From Sulfuricella sp. T08 (GTDB lineage Bacteria; Pseudomonadota; Gammaproteobacteria; Burkholderiales; Sulfuricellaceae), in contig NZ_DF967522.1 in assembly GCF_000971475.1 (NCBI RefSeq), positions 147,403 through 211,402 of the forward strand: a DNA stretch of 64,000 nucleotides, written 5' to 3'. Below the pieces are notes generated by a model. The model saw only the letters and a list, made by a program, of their open reading frames with translations, searched no databases and was not told the origin of the DNA. The position numbers and the translations under genes are program-made. Position 1 is the first letter of the stretch, and the number at the start of each line of letters is the position of its first letter. This document shows, in pieces, positions 18,675 through 28,098 of this stretch.

Positions 18675-19723
18675 GCGGACGCGCGGCGACCCCAACCTCA
18701 CTGCAGGTGCGTGCGATGACGCCGGGCGACACCGCACGCTGGGATCAGTTCGTTTTCGGCTGCCCCGCAGCCACATTTTTCCACCGCGCCGGCTGGAAAG
18801 AAGTGATAGAACGCGCCTTCGGCCACCGCACCCACTTCCTGCTGGCCGAGGAGAACGGCGTCATCCAGGGCGTGCTGCCGCTGGCAGAAATCGACAGCAG
18901 GCTGTTCGGGCATTCATTATCTTCACTGCCGTTTTGTGTATACGGCGGCATCGTCGCCAGCACTGAGCCGGCACGACAGGCGCTGGATGAGGAGGCGCAA
19001 ATACTGGCTGCAAGTCTCAACGTGGACTTCCTGGAATACCGCAACACCGTGCCTTTCCACACTGACTGGCCGGGCAAGGATCTGTATGTCACCTTCCGCA
19101 AGACCATCGATCCGGACGTGGAAGCCAACATGCTCGCCATTCCGCGCAAACAGCGCGCGATGGTGCGCAAGGGTATCAAAGCTGAGCTTGCCAGCGAGAT
19201 CGACAACAATGTGGAGCGATTTTTTTTCGTGTTCGCTGACAATGTCCACCGCCATGGCACTCCCGCGCTGCCCAAGCGCTATTTCGCTCTGCTGCAAGAA
19301 ATATTCGGCAGCGATTGCGAAGTGCTGTCGGTGGTCAAGGACGGGCAGGTCTTGAGCAGCGTGCTGAGCTTTTATTTCCGCGACGAGGTACTGCCCTACT
19401 ACGCGGGTGACACGGTGGCAGCACGCGGTGTTGCCGCCAACGATTTCAAGTACTGGGAGCTGATGCGACGCGCCTGCGAGCGCGGCATCAAGGTGTTCGA
19501 CTATGGCCGCAGCAAGCGCGGCACCGGGCCGTTCGATTTCAAGAAAAACTGGGGCTTCGAACCGCAGTCGCTGCATTACGAATACCAGTTGCACCGAGCA
19601 AAGGCCGTGCCCGACACCAATCCATTGAATCCCAAGTACCGGCTGTTCATCAAGCTTTGGAAGCATTTGCCTCTGTCTGTGGCCAACGCAATCGGCCCGC
19701 ATATCGTCAGGAATCTGGGGTAG
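18671..19723 (+). CDS. FemAB-family XrtA/PEP-CTERM system-associated protein (TIGR03019-like)
   Basis: This is a GNAT-like FemAB fold protein always found in exosortase A loci; FemAB relatives transfer aminoacyl groups, but the substrate here is unknown. The family feature FFHRAGWKEVIERAFGH near residue 35 and the C-terminal FDYGRSKRGTGPFDFKKNWG near 275 are seen; the latter is the acyl-acceptor region in the family. Length 350 residues is typical. It sits between the deacetylase and the first XrtA glycosyltransferase, overlapping the former. Modification of a deacetylated amino sugar is a plausible role (inference). Confidence 0.88.
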   Translation: MSGRAATPTSLQVRAMTPGDTARWDQFVFGCPAATFFHRAGWKEVIERAFGHRTHFLLAEENGVIQGVLPLAEIDSRLFGHSLSSLPFCVYGGIVASTEPARQALDEEAQILAASLNVDFLEYRNTVPFHTDWPGKDLYVTFRKTIDPDVEANMLAIPRKQRAMVRKGIKAELASEIDNNVERFFFVFADNVHRHGTPALPKRYFALLQEIFGSDCEVLSVVKDGQVLSSVLSFYFRDEVLPYYAGDTVAARGVAANDFKYWELMRRACERGIKVFDYGRSKRGTGPFDFKKNWGFEPQSLHYEYQLHRAKAVPDTNPLNPKYRLFIKLWKHLPLSVANAIGPHIVRNLG

Positions 19724-19727
19724 AGCG

Positions 19728-20996
19728 ATGCAAGACATTCTGTATCTCACCCATCGCATCCCCTACCCACCCAACAAGGGCGACAAAATCCGCTCCTGGC
19801 ATATACTGAAGTACCTGGCGCAGCGTTATCGCGTGCATCTAGGCACCTTTGTCGATGACCCAGATGACTGGCAACACGTGGATACAGTAAAGAAATTGTG
19901 CGGAGAGACCTGCTTTGCATTCTTGAATCCGCGCACCGCGCGACTGCGCAGCCTGGGCGCTTTGGCTGGCAGGCGGCCGCTGACGCTGGACTATTATCAC
20001 AATAGCGGTTTGCAACAGTGGGTAGGCACGGTAATGAAGGAACAGGCCATAGAGCGAGTCCTGGTATTCTCTTCCGCCATGGCTCAGTACGTGACGGGTG
20101 CCCGGCAAGCACGGCGCATCATCGACTTCGTAGACATAGACTCGGACAAATGGCGGCAATATGCCGAGAAAAAACCCTGGCCCATGAGCTGGCTGTATCG
20201 ACGCGAAAGCCGCTCGCTGCTTGGCTACGAGCGACAAGTCGCGCGCGAATTCGACGCATCGCTGTTCGTGTCGCAAGCGGAGGCCGATCTGTTCAAGCAA
20301 CTGGCGCCGGAAAGTGCGGCCAAGACCAGCTTCTTCAACAATGGGGTGGATGCCGGATATTTTTCACCCTCCCATGAGTATCCCAACCCTTACCCTTCGA
20401 ATGAAGCAGTCATGGTCTTCACCGGCGCGATGGATTACTGGCCCAATATCGATGCCGTGCAATGGTTTGCGCGGGAAATCCTGCCGGCGGTGCTGGCCAG
20501 CAATCCTGATGCGCGCTTTTACATCGTCGGCTCCCGACCCGCACCCCATGTACAGGTGCTCGCAACACTGGCTGGCGTACGTGTGACCGGCGCGGTGCCT
20601 GACATTCGTCCCTACCTCGCGCATGCCCGCCTTGCCGTGGCCCCGTTGCGCATCGCTCGCGGCATCCAGAACAAGGTGCTGGAGGCGATGGCCATGGCCA
20701 AGCCGGTGGTCGCATCAATTCAGGCGCTGGAAGGTATTGCCGCGAATATCGGAGAAGAAGTTCTGCTGGCACGTGACTGCGAAGAATTTATCGCCACTAT
20801 TTCGACCTTGCTGCAACACCCCCAAAACAACATTGGCCAGGCCGCAAGAGCGCGAATCCTGGCGGACTACACATGGGAACACAACCTGGAGCGTGTGGAT
20901 GAATTACTTTCACCGGCACCGGGAGTGACATTGCACAGCACGGCTTCCGCATCAAAACCCATCACGCTTACAACTGCAGGAGTAATGCATGAGTAA
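19728..20996 (+). CDS. XrtA/PEP-CTERM system glycosyltransferase (GT4-like, TIGR03087 type)
   Basis: This cytosolic glycosyltransferase is predicted to add a sugar to the EPS repeat unit. It opens with LTHRIPYPPNKGDKIRSWH (about residues 7-25), the signature of this XrtA-linked family. The GT-B C-terminal half contains NNGVDAGYFSP (about 205), MDYWPNIDAV (about 233) and the nucleotide-sugar region RIARGIQNKVLEAMAMAKPVV (quoted in parts: RIARGIQNKVLEAMA). Length 422 residues. It is four bases after FemAB and overlaps xrtA by eight bases. The transferred sugar cannot be told. Confidence 0.9.
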   Translation: MQDILYLTHRIPYPPNKGDKIRSWHILKYLAQRYRVHLGTFVDDPDDWQHVDTVKKLCGETCFAFLNPRTARLRSLGALAGRRPLTLDYYHNSGLQQWVGTVMKEQAIERVLVFSSAMAQYVTGARQARRIIDFVDIDSDKWRQYAEKKPWPMSWLYRRESRSLLGYERQVAREFDASLFVSQAEADLFKQLAPESAAKTSFFNNGVDAGYFSPSHEYPNPYPSNEAVMVFTGAMDYWPNIDAVQWFAREILPAVLASNPDARFYIVGSRPAPHVQVLATLAGVRVTGAVPDIRPYLAHARLAVAPLRIARGIQNKVLEAMAMAKPVVASIQALEGIAANIGEEVLLARDCEEFIATISTLLQHPQNNIGQAARARILADYTWEHNLERVDELLSPAPGVTLHSTASASKPITLTTAGVMHE

Positions 20997-22557
20997 ACCT
21001 GCTGCCACCCACTCCGACAGCACGGCTTCTGCGCACCAGGCCAACAATTGGGCCATCGCCACTCTGCTAGCCATCACTGCTGTGACAGCGCTGCTGCTGC
21101 TGTTCTACCAGACTACTTTGTCCACGGTTGCAATTTGGCACCGTTCAGAAACCTTTGCACATGGCTTCCTGATCTTCCCCATCAGCGCTTTATTGATCTG
21201 GAGCCGGCGCAAGGAAATTGCATTGCTCGTCCCCCAGCCAGACCTGCGCGGCTTGCCGGTATTACTCCTGTTTGGGTTCGGCTGGCTGCTGGCCTATCTG
21301 GCGCGGGTGCTGGTGGTGCAGCAATACGCGCTAGTGGCGATGATTCCGGTGCTGGTGTGGATCATCCTCGGCCTGCGCATCACACGCGCCCTCACGTTTC
21401 CACTGGGCTTTCTGTTCTTTGCGGTACCAATGGGCGAGTTTCTCATCCCATACATGATGGATTTCACCGCCGATTTTACCGTTGCCGCACTGCAACTCAC
21501 TGGCATCCCGGTCTACCGCGAGGGTACTTTTTTTACCATCCCCAGCGGTCAATGGTCGGTAGTGGAGGGATGCAGCGGCTTGCGCTACCTGATCGCCTCA
21601 CTCACCCTGGGCTGCCTGTACGCCTACCTCACTTACCGCAGCACCAGGCGGCGCATCATTTTCGCTATCCTGTCACTGATCGTTCCGGTCATCGCCAACG
21701 GCCTGCGCGCCTACATGATCGTAATGATTGCGCACCTCTCCGACATGAAACTGGCGTTAGGGGTCGACCACTACATCTACGGCTGGGTATTCTTTGGTCT
21801 GGTGATGCTGCTGCTGTTCTGGGTTGGCGCCTTCTGGCGCGAAGACTTGCCTCAGGCCAAAGATGACAAGCCTGCCGCAACGCCAACTAACTCGGCACCG
21901 TTACCAGTCCGGCGTATCGCCTTGGCCACCCTTGCTGCCGTAGGCATAGCTGCTGTGTGGCCGGGATATACCGCCTACCTGAAAAGCCATGTTCCGCTAC
22001 CCGTGCCGATCAAGCTCGAAGTTCCTGCCACCAATGGCTGGCGCGCAGACCCGGCGCCTCTGTCCGACTGGCAGCCGGATTATAAAGGCAGCGACGCCAG
22101 CCTGACCCAGACTTACCGCAAAGGGCCCAAGGCAGTCAGCCTCTACATTGGCTACTACCTCCATCAGCACGAGGGCGCCGAACTCGTCACATCGACCAAT
22201 GTCATCGTGCGCCAGAAACACCCCGTCTGGAACAATGTCGGCGAGTCCAAACGCGCCGTCACCGTGGGCAGCCAGCCGCTGCTGATCGTACAGACCAAGC
22301 TGCGCTCGCCGACGCTGCGGTTGCTGGTATGGAATTGGAACCACATCGGCGACACTTACACCGTTAACGCTTATTTCGCCAAGCTGCTGGAAGCCAAGGC
22401 GAGATTACTGGGCCAGCCTGATGATGCGGCGGCGATCATCCTCTCTTCACCCTACGATGGCGACATGGAGTCCGCTGCAGCAGTGCTGCAGGAGTTCATC
22501 GGCGACATGCTGCCTTCCATCGAAACAAACCTGAAACAGGCTGCGGGCGGGTCGTGA
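20989..22557 (+). CDS. xrtA: Exosortase A with fused EpsI domain
   Basis: Exosortase A is a polytopic inner-membrane cysteine transpeptidase that cleaves PEP-CTERM sorting signals. About eight membrane helices fill residues 20-290. The catalytic triad is visible: Cys195 in VVEGCSGLRY, Arg240 in IANGLRAYM and His261 in GVDHYIYGW. Residues from about 310 form a periplasmic EpsI domain (SLYIGYYLHQHEGAELVTS near 385), a fusion common in XrtA. Length 522 residues is normal. It lies between the two XrtA glycosyltransferase genes and overlaps both. No PEP-CTERM substrate gene was found in the window. Confidence 0.95.
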   Translation: MSKPAATHSDSTASAHQANNWAIATLLAITAVTALLLLFYQTTLSTVAIWHRSETFAHGFLIFPISALLIWSRRKEIALLVPQPDLRGLPVLLLFGFGWLLAYLARVLVVQQYALVAMIPVLVWIILGLRITRALTFPLGFLFFAVPMGEFLIPYMMDFTADFTVAALQLTGIPVYREGTFFTIPSGQWSVVEGCSGLRYLIASLTLGCLYAYLTYRSTRRRIIFAILSLIVPVIANGLRAYMIVMIAHLSDMKLALGVDHYIYGWVFFGLVMLLLFWVGAFWREDLPQAKDDKPAATPTNSAPLPVRRIALATLAAVGIAAVWPGYTAYLKSHVPLPVPIKLEVPATNGWRADPAPLSDWQPDYKGSDASLTQTYRKGPKAVSLYIGYYLHQHEGAELVTSTNVIVRQKHPVWNNVGESKRAVTVGSQPLLIVQTKLRSPTLRLLVWNWNHIGDTYTVNAYFAKLLEAKARLLGQPDDAAAIILSSPYDGDMESAAAVLQEFIGDMLPSIETNLKQAAGGS

Positions 22558-23693
22558 GCATGCGACCACCGCTGATCGTTCATGTCATATATAGCCTTGA
22601 CGTTGGCGGCTTGGAGAACGGTCTCGTTAATCTCATTAATAATATGCCGCGAGACCGGTATCGGCATGCAATTGTTTGCCTGCACAGTTTCACTGATTTT
22701 GCGAAGCGCATACAAGGTAGTGATGTACCTATTTATTCTCTGGATAAAAAGCCGGGGAAAGACCTTGGACTGTATGTGCGGCTAGGCCGGTTGTTACGCC
22801 AACTCAAGCCGGATATCGTTCATACACGCAATTTGGCCGCACTTGAGGGGCAGGTAGTTGCTGCGATAGCCGTATCTGCCCGCCGCGTGCATGGCGAGCA
22901 CGGCAGGGAAGTCGATGTTGCAGGGCTCAACATAAAATATAACCTGTTGCGCCGTATGATTCGCCCCTTTGTTCATCGCTACATTGCCGTGAGCCGCGAC
23001 CTTGAGCAATGGCTTATCGATCAGATTGGTGTCGAGCCATCTCGTATCAAGCAGATATATAACGGTGTGGACAGCCAAAAATTTCGGCCCTGGCGCGTGG
23101 AAGATCCCGCGCCGCCTTGGCAGGCACAATTAGCCAATGACCAGCACGTAATTATCGGCTCGGTAGGGCGCATGGCGGTGATTAAAGACCACCTGACACT
23201 GGTGCGAGCTTTCATCATGTTAATCCAACAACATCCACAATTACGGGAAACTACTCGTTTAGTGATCGTGGGTGATGGACCCTGCCGCGAAAACTGCGCG
23301 CAATTATTGGCAGAGGCGGGGCTCTCCGATTGTGCTTATCTGATGGGCGAGCAGAATGATGTGGCGGAATTGATGCGAGCCATGGATATTTTCGTTCTGC
23401 CCTCTCTTGGCGAAGGAGTTTCCAATACCATTCTTGAAGCCATGGCAACCGGCTTGCCGGTCGTAGCAACTCAGGTAGGCGGTAATCCAGAGCTGGTTCA
23501 AGCATCTGTGACAGGGCGTTTAATACCTGCCGATGCGCCGCAAGCAATGGCACAAGCCTTGTTTGATTACGTGAATGATGCCCAATTGAGAGTCAGCCAT
23601 GGCCGCGCGGGGCGTGCCATAATTGAGCATCAATACAGCTTGCCCACAATGGTGAGCGCGTATATGCAGACTTACGATACGGTATTACGATGA
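22554..23693 (+). CDS. XrtA/PEP-CTERM system glycosyltransferase (GT4, TIGR03088 type)
   Basis: This is a second cytosolic GT4 glycosyltransferase of the XrtA locus. The N-terminus VIYSLDVGGLENGLVNLIN is the family signature, with YNGVDSQKFRP near residue 164, SVGRMAVIKDHLTLVRAF near 200, and the donor-binding LPSLGEGVSNTILEAMATG near 280 containing the EX7E-type glutamates. Length 379 residues. Start may be GTG at 22554 or ATG at 22560, two codons later; the former overlaps the xrtA stop by four bases. Confidence 0.9.
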   Translation: MSMRPPLIVHVIYSLDVGGLENGLVNLINNMPRDRYRHAIVCLHSFTDFAKRIQGSDVPIYSLDKKPGKDLGLYVRLGRLLRQLKPDIVHTRNLAALEGQVVAAIAVSARRVHGEHGREVDVAGLNIKYNLLRRMIRPFVHRYIAVSRDLEQWLIDQIGVEPSRIKQIYNGVDSQKFRPWRVEDPAPPWQAQLANDQHVIIGSVGRMAVIKDHLTLVRAFIMLIQQHPQLRETTRLVIVGDGPCRENCAQLLAEAGLSDCAYLMGEQNDVAELMRAMDIFVLPSLGEGVSNTILEAMATGLPVVATQVGGNPELVQASVTGRLIPADAPQAMAQALFDYVNDAQLRVSHGRAGRAIIEHQYSLPTMVSAYMQTYDTVLR

Positions 23694-23750
23694 AAAAGGG
23701 ATTCCTGCTAAGTGCCGGCCGGATTCGGCGGGGCATACGGAAATAAAATT

Positions 23751-25649
23751 ATGTGCGGAATTGCCGGCATCTTCGATATTCAAAGGAAATGCGAGATCGA
23801 TCAGGAAAGCCTGGCGCGCATGAATCAGACCCAGTTTCATCGCGGCCCGGACGAAGGCGGGCTGCACACCGAGCCCGGAGTGGGCTTGGGCCATCGGCGC
23901 TTGTCCATCATCGACCTCTCCTCCGGCCATCAACCCTTGTTCAACGAGGACGGCAGCGTCGTCGTAGTATTCAATGGCGAAATCTACAACTTCGTCGACC
24001 TGATTCCCGAGTTGCAGGTGCTTGGCCACATCTTCCGCACGCGCTGCGACACTGAGGTCATCGTCCACGCTTGGGAGCAATGGGGCGAGGCCTGTGTCGA
24101 TCGTTTTCGCGGCATGTTCGCGTTTGCCTTGTGGGATCGCAACCGGGAGACGCTGTTTCTGGCGCGCGACCGCATGGGCGTGAAGCCGCTGTATTACGGA
24201 TTCGCACAGGACGGCATGCTGATTTTCGGCTCCGAACTCAAAGCCTTGACCGCCTATCCGGCCTGCGGGCGCGAGATTGACCCGTGTGCTATCGAAGAAT
24301 ATTTTGCCTACGGCTATGTCGCCGAGCCGCGCACCATATACAAGAATTCATACAAGCTACCTCCAGGCCACACCCTCGTTATAAAGCGCGGCAAACCCAT
24401 GCAACAGCCTCGCGAATACTGGGATGTGCCGTTTCAGCCTATTACCGCGATCTCGGAACAGGAAGCGCAAGAAGAGCTGCTGCGCCTGCTGCGTGAATCG
24501 ATCAAGATCCGTCTGGTATCCGAAGTGCCGCTGGGCGCCTTTCTGTCCGGCGGTGTGGATTCGAGCGCGGTGGTGGCGATGATGGCGGGCTTGTCGAACG
24601 ATCCGGTGAACACCTGCTCCATTTCCTTCGGCGATCCTGCATTCAATGAATCAGAATACGCCGCGCAAGTCGCCACAAGATATAAAACCAATCACCACGT
24701 GGCGCAAGTCGATCCGGATGATTTCGATCTTATCGACAAGCTGGCGGCGATTTACGATGAACCCTATGCGGATAGCTCGGCGATCCCGACCTACCGCGTG
24801 TGCGAACTGGCGCGCAAGACTGTCATCGTTGCCTTGTCCGGCGATGGCGGCGACGAGAATTTCGCCGGATACCGGCGCTATCGCTGGCACATGAATGAAG
24901 AGCGCATGCGTGGCCTGTTGCCAACTCCCTTGCGCCGACCCTTATTCGGCATGCTGGGCCATTTTTACCCCAAAGCGGATTGGGCACCAAAAATCTTCCG
25001 TGCCAAAGCCACGCTCGAAGGCATGGCACGTGATACGGTGGAAGGTTACTTCCACATTATCGCCCTCATGAACAATGAAATGCGCGAGCGCCTGTTCAGC
25101 GACAAGTTTAAGTGTGCATTGCAAGGCTATCGTGCTGTAGAAGTTTTTCACCGTCATGATACCAAATCAGGCCGAAGAGACCCGCTCTCGCGGGTACAAT
25201 ATCTCGATATCAAGACCTATTTGGTAGGCGATATTCTCACCAAGGTTGATCGGGCCAGCATGGCGCATGGACTCGAAGTGCGTGAACCATTACTCGATCA
25301 CAAGCTGGTAGAATGGGCCTCCGGGCTTCCATCAACCTACAAGCAGAATGCTGGCGAAGGGAAATTTATTTTCAAGAAGGCGATGGAGCCTTACCTGCCC
25401 AACGATATTCTATACCGCAAGAAAATGGGGTTTGCCGTGCCGCTGGCCAGTTGGTTTCGCGGTGGTCCGCTGAAAGAGAAAGTGCGAAGCGCCGTCCTGG
25501 GTCCGGTGCTGGCCCAAACCGGCTACTTTAATGTCGACTATCTGCATGAGTTGGTAGATCAGCATCAATCCGGTTTACGTGATTACAGCACGGCGTTGTG
25601 GACGCTGCTGATGTTTGAATCATTTTTGCGCAATCAACAGGTAAGTTAA
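23751..25649 (+). CDS. XrtA/PEP-CTERM system amidotransferase (asparagine synthase-like, TIGR03108 type)
   Basis: This is predicted to amidate a carboxyl group, likely on a uronic acid of the EPS (substrate inferred). I start at the ATG at 23751 because maturation must expose Cys2 (MCGIAGIFD); an upstream start would bury it. The N-terminal glutaminase domain has HRGPDEGG and the C-terminal synthetase has the PP-loop SGGVDSSAV (Ser266 onward) and LSGDGGDENFAGYRRY (about 362). Length 632 residues is normal. Compare the AsnB-like protein at 49532, which lacks the Cys. Confidence 0.93.
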   Translation: MCGIAGIFDIQRKCEIDQESLARMNQTQFHRGPDEGGLHTEPGVGLGHRRLSIIDLSSGHQPLFNEDGSVVVVFNGEIYNFVDLIPELQVLGHIFRTRCDTEVIVHAWEQWGEACVDRFRGMFAFALWDRNRETLFLARDRMGVKPLYYGFAQDGMLIFGSELKALTAYPACGREIDPCAIEEYFAYGYVAEPRTIYKNSYKLPPGHTLVIKRGKPMQQPREYWDVPFQPITAISEQEAQEELLRLLRESIKIRLVSEVPLGAFLSGGVDSSAVVAMMAGLSNDPVNTCSISFGDPAFNESEYAAQVATRYKTNHHVAQVDPDDFDLIDKLAAIYDEPYADSSAIPTYRVCELARKTVIVALSGDGGDENFAGYRRYRWHMNEERMRGLLPTPLRRPLFGMLGHFYPKADWAPKIFRAKATLEGMARDTVEGYFHIIALMNNEMRERLFSDKFKCALQGYRAVEVFHRHDTKSGRRDPLSRVQYLDIKTYLVGDILTKVDRASMAHGLEVREPLLDHKLVEWASGLPSTYKQNAGEGKFIFKKAMEPYLPNDILYRKKMGFAVPLASWFRGGPLKEKVRSAVLGPVLAQTGYFNVDYLHELVDQHQSGLRDYSTALWTLLMFESFLRNQQVS

Positions 25650-25658
25650 AGCAAAGTA

Positions 25659-26888
25659 ATGAGTTACCGTATCCTTCACATCCTCGACCATTCCATTCCA
25701 CTGCACAGCGGCTACACCTTTCGTAGCGCCGCGATTCTGCGCGAGCAGCGCGCGTTAGGGTGGGAAACATTCCATCTCACCAGCGAAAAGCAGATCAATT
25801 GTGACGTGCTGGAAGAAGACGTGGATGGGCTCCACTTCTACCGCACACCCAAGCATGCCGGTATCCTAAGTCGGATGCCTGGGCTGAATCCAGCTGCGGT
25901 GATGCAAAGTCTGGCACATCGGCTGCGCGAAATGATTGCTATCGTAAAGCCCGATATTCTGCATGCGCATTCTCCGGTGTTGACCGCATTGCCCGCGTTG
26001 CGCGTGGGGCATGCATTGGGCCTCCCGGTGGTGTACGAAGTGCGCGCGTTCTGGGAAGACGCAGCGGCAGATCACGGCACGGCCAAAGAGGGCAGCATGC
26101 GTTATCGCTTAACCCGCGCCATGGAAACCTACGCCTTCAAGCGTGTCGATGCCGTCACCACGATTTGCGAAGGTCTGCGTAGCGATATCGTCGCGCGCGG
26201 CATTCCCTCGGATAAAGTGACGGTGATTCCGAATGCGGTCGATATCGAAAAATTTTCCATCGGCGGCGCGTCGGATGAAGCGCTGAAAGCGCAGCTTGGC
26301 CTGGCTGGGGCGCGAGTATTGGGCTTTATTGGCTCGTTCTATGCTTATGAAGGGCTGGATTTGCTGCTAACCGCATTGACGCGCATTCTCGACCAAGCAC
26401 CTGATGTGCGTGTTTTGTTGGTGGGTGGCGGGCCACAAGATGAGGCGCTGAAACAGCAAGCCCGCCAACTCGGCATTGCGGACAAGGTTGTGTTCACCGG
26501 TCGTGTGCCGCACAGCGAAGTGAACCGCTATTACGATTTGGTAGATGTGCTGGTGTATCCGCGCCACTCGATGCGCCTCACCGAATTGGTCACACCGTTG
26601 AAACCGCTGGAAGCAATGGCGCAGGGCCGTTTGTTTGTCGCATCCGATGTGGGTGGGCACAACGAACTGATTCGAGATGGCGAAACGGGTGTCTTGTTTA
26701 AAGCGGGCGATCCGCAATCACTGGCGGATAAAGTGCTGGGTTTGCTTCAATCAACCGGGCAGTGGCCCGCACTGAAACAAGCGGGCCGCCGATTCGTAGA
26801 GACGGAGCGGAACTGGAAAGCCAGCGTAGCGCGCTATCAGGCTGTCTACGGCGGCTTGATGCGATTCCGCGAAGGTGCTCGCGCATGA
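25659..26888 (+). CDS. XrtA/PEP-CTERM-associated glycosyltransferase (GT4, TIGR04063-like)
   Basis: The opening ILHILDHSIPLHSGYTFRS is the signature of the exosortase A-associated GT4 family. The N-terminal GT-B half contains LHAHSPVLTALPAL (about residue 104). The C-terminal half contains VIPNAVDIEKFS (about 190), FIGSFYAYEGLDLLL (about 227) and VDVLVYPRHSMRLTELVTP with KPLEAMAQG (about 300), the nucleotide-sugar site. Length 409 residues. Nine bases follow the amidotransferase stop, and the next gene starts within its last codons. Confidence 0.88.
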   Translation: MSYRILHILDHSIPLHSGYTFRSAAILREQRALGWETFHLTSEKQINCDVLEEDVDGLHFYRTPKHAGILSRMPGLNPAAVMQSLAHRLREMIAIVKPDILHAHSPVLTALPALRVGHALGLPVVYEVRAFWEDAAADHGTAKEGSMRYRLTRAMETYAFKRVDAVTTICEGLRSDIVARGIPSDKVTVIPNAVDIEKFSIGGASDEALKAQLGLAGARVLGFIGSFYAYEGLDLLLTALTRILDQAPDVRVLLVGGGPQDEALKQQARQLGIADKVVFTGRVPHSEVNRYYDLVDVLVYPRHSMRLTELVTPLKPLEAMAQGRLFVASDVGGHNELIRDGETGVLFKAGDPQSLADKVLGLLQSTGQWPALKQAGRRFVETERNWKASVARYQAVYGGLMRFREGARA

Positions 26889-28006
26889 TGCGCGTCGTGA
26901 TGGCGGGCCCCATGCCTCCCATGATCGGCGGTATGTCCACGGTAATCGACGACATCGCGCGATCCAGCCTGGCGCGTGAAGTGGAATTGGAGTTGTTCGA
27001 TACTGGCAAGCGCACGCCCGAGGGCCGCTCGCTGATGCAGGCAGTGGGAGCACGTTTCGTACTCTGGCGTGCATGGTGGCAGGCACTGAACTCTGCGCAC
27101 CACACCTTGGCTCATATTCATACCTGTAGCGGGCTCACCTATTTTCTGGATGGTTCATACGTGTTGCTTGCGCGGCTGCGTGGTGTACCGGTGGTACTGC
27201 ACGTGCATGGCGCACGCTTCGATGCATTTCTCGATGGACTCTCGCCGCTCGCTCTAGGCATTGCGCGCTTCATTGCGCGGCGCGCGGCACGGGTGGTGGT
27301 GCTGTCGGGCGAATGGGAGCAGAAGCTCGAGGTGCGCTTACCCGGCGCACATCTGGCAGTGATCGAAAACGGCGTAACCGAACCGCCACTCATCGAAGCG
27401 AGCAAAATCACCGGCGAGATCATCGTGCTGTTCCTGGGTAATTTGTGCCAGCGCAAAGGGGTTTGGGATCTGGTAACTTGCTCCAAGACTTTGCCGCCCG
27501 GTGTGCGCCTGGTGCTGGTGGGTGGTGAAGAAGATCCGGGTATTGCCGGGGCGTTGCGTAAACACCTTGCGCACGAGGGCTTGGAAAATCGCGTCGAACT
27601 CGTTGGTCCGGCAGTGGGCGAGGCCAAGTTCCGCTGGCTGCGCAGTGCCGATATTTTTGTACTGCCCTCCTACGCCGAGGGCGTGCCGATCTCAATGCTC
27701 GAAGCGGCGACAGTAGGGCTACCACTAATCGTTACTCCTGTTGGCGGCATTCCATCGGTGTTGTCCGACGGCGAGCATGCGATATTTGTACAGCCAGGCG
27801 ATCGTGATGCGCTGGCAAACGCCATTAACCGCTTAGCCGAGGCACCGGCGCTTCGCGCCAAGCTAGGTTCTGCGGCACGTAAACACGTACTTGAGCGGTA
27901 TGGCATCGAACGTACAGCTCGCAAGTATCTTGATCTCTACCGCGAATTGAGACCGGCATTGTTTTCGTCACAGGAAAGAACAGACAGCGCGGAAGTAAGG
28001 GGCTGA
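26885..28006 (+). CDS. Glycosyltransferase family 4 protein
   Basis: This is a GT-B fold retaining glycosyltransferase of unknown sugar specificity. I use the ATG at 26885, which overlaps the preceding stop as ATGA; a longer frame would run through the upstream gene. The N-terminal MAGPMPPMIGGMSTVIDDI is a typical GT4 Gly-rich loop, HIHTCSGLTY lies near 80, and the C-terminal half has ENGVTEPPL (about 162), LFLGNLCQRKGVWDLV (about 183) and LPSYAEGVPISMLEAATVG (about 260). Length 373 residues. It closes the canonical part of the XrtA locus. Confidence 0.88.
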   Translation: MMRVVMAGPMPPMIGGMSTVIDDIARSSLAREVELELFDTGKRTPEGRSLMQAVGARFVLWRAWWQALNSAHHTLAHIHTCSGLTYFLDGSYVLLARLRGVPVVLHVHGARFDAFLDGLSPLALGIARFIARRAARVVVLSGEWEQKLEVRLPGAHLAVIENGVTEPPLIEASKITGEIIVLFLGNLCQRKGVWDLVTCSKTLPPGVRLVLVGGEEDPGIAGALRKHLAHEGLENRVELVGPAVGEAKFRWLRSADIFVLPSYAEGVPISMLEAATVGLPLIVTPVGGIPSVLSDGEHAIFVQPGDRDALANAINRLAEAPALRAKLGSAARKHVLERYGIERTARKYLDLYRELRPALFSSQERTDSAEVRG

Positions 28007-28008
28007 AA

Positions 28009-28098
28009 ATGGGATTTTATATTTTGCTTTTCGTACAGACGTTGTTTCCGCTACAGCAGCGGCTCATGAAGCACTCCACCGCTGCAGAAATAAAATGA
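28009..28098 (+). CDS. Possible 29-residue hydrophobic small ORF
   Basis: ATG at 28009 begins MGFYILLFVQTLFPLQ and stops at 28096-28098, overlapping the ligase start at 28095 as ATGA. The first 15 residues are hydrophobic. It begins three bases after the previous stop, so its position fits translational coupling between two genes, and it may serve mainly that purpose. No homologue is known to me and no strong ribosome binding site is visible. Confidence 0.3.
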   Translation: MGFYILLFVQTLFPLQQRLMKHSTAAEIK

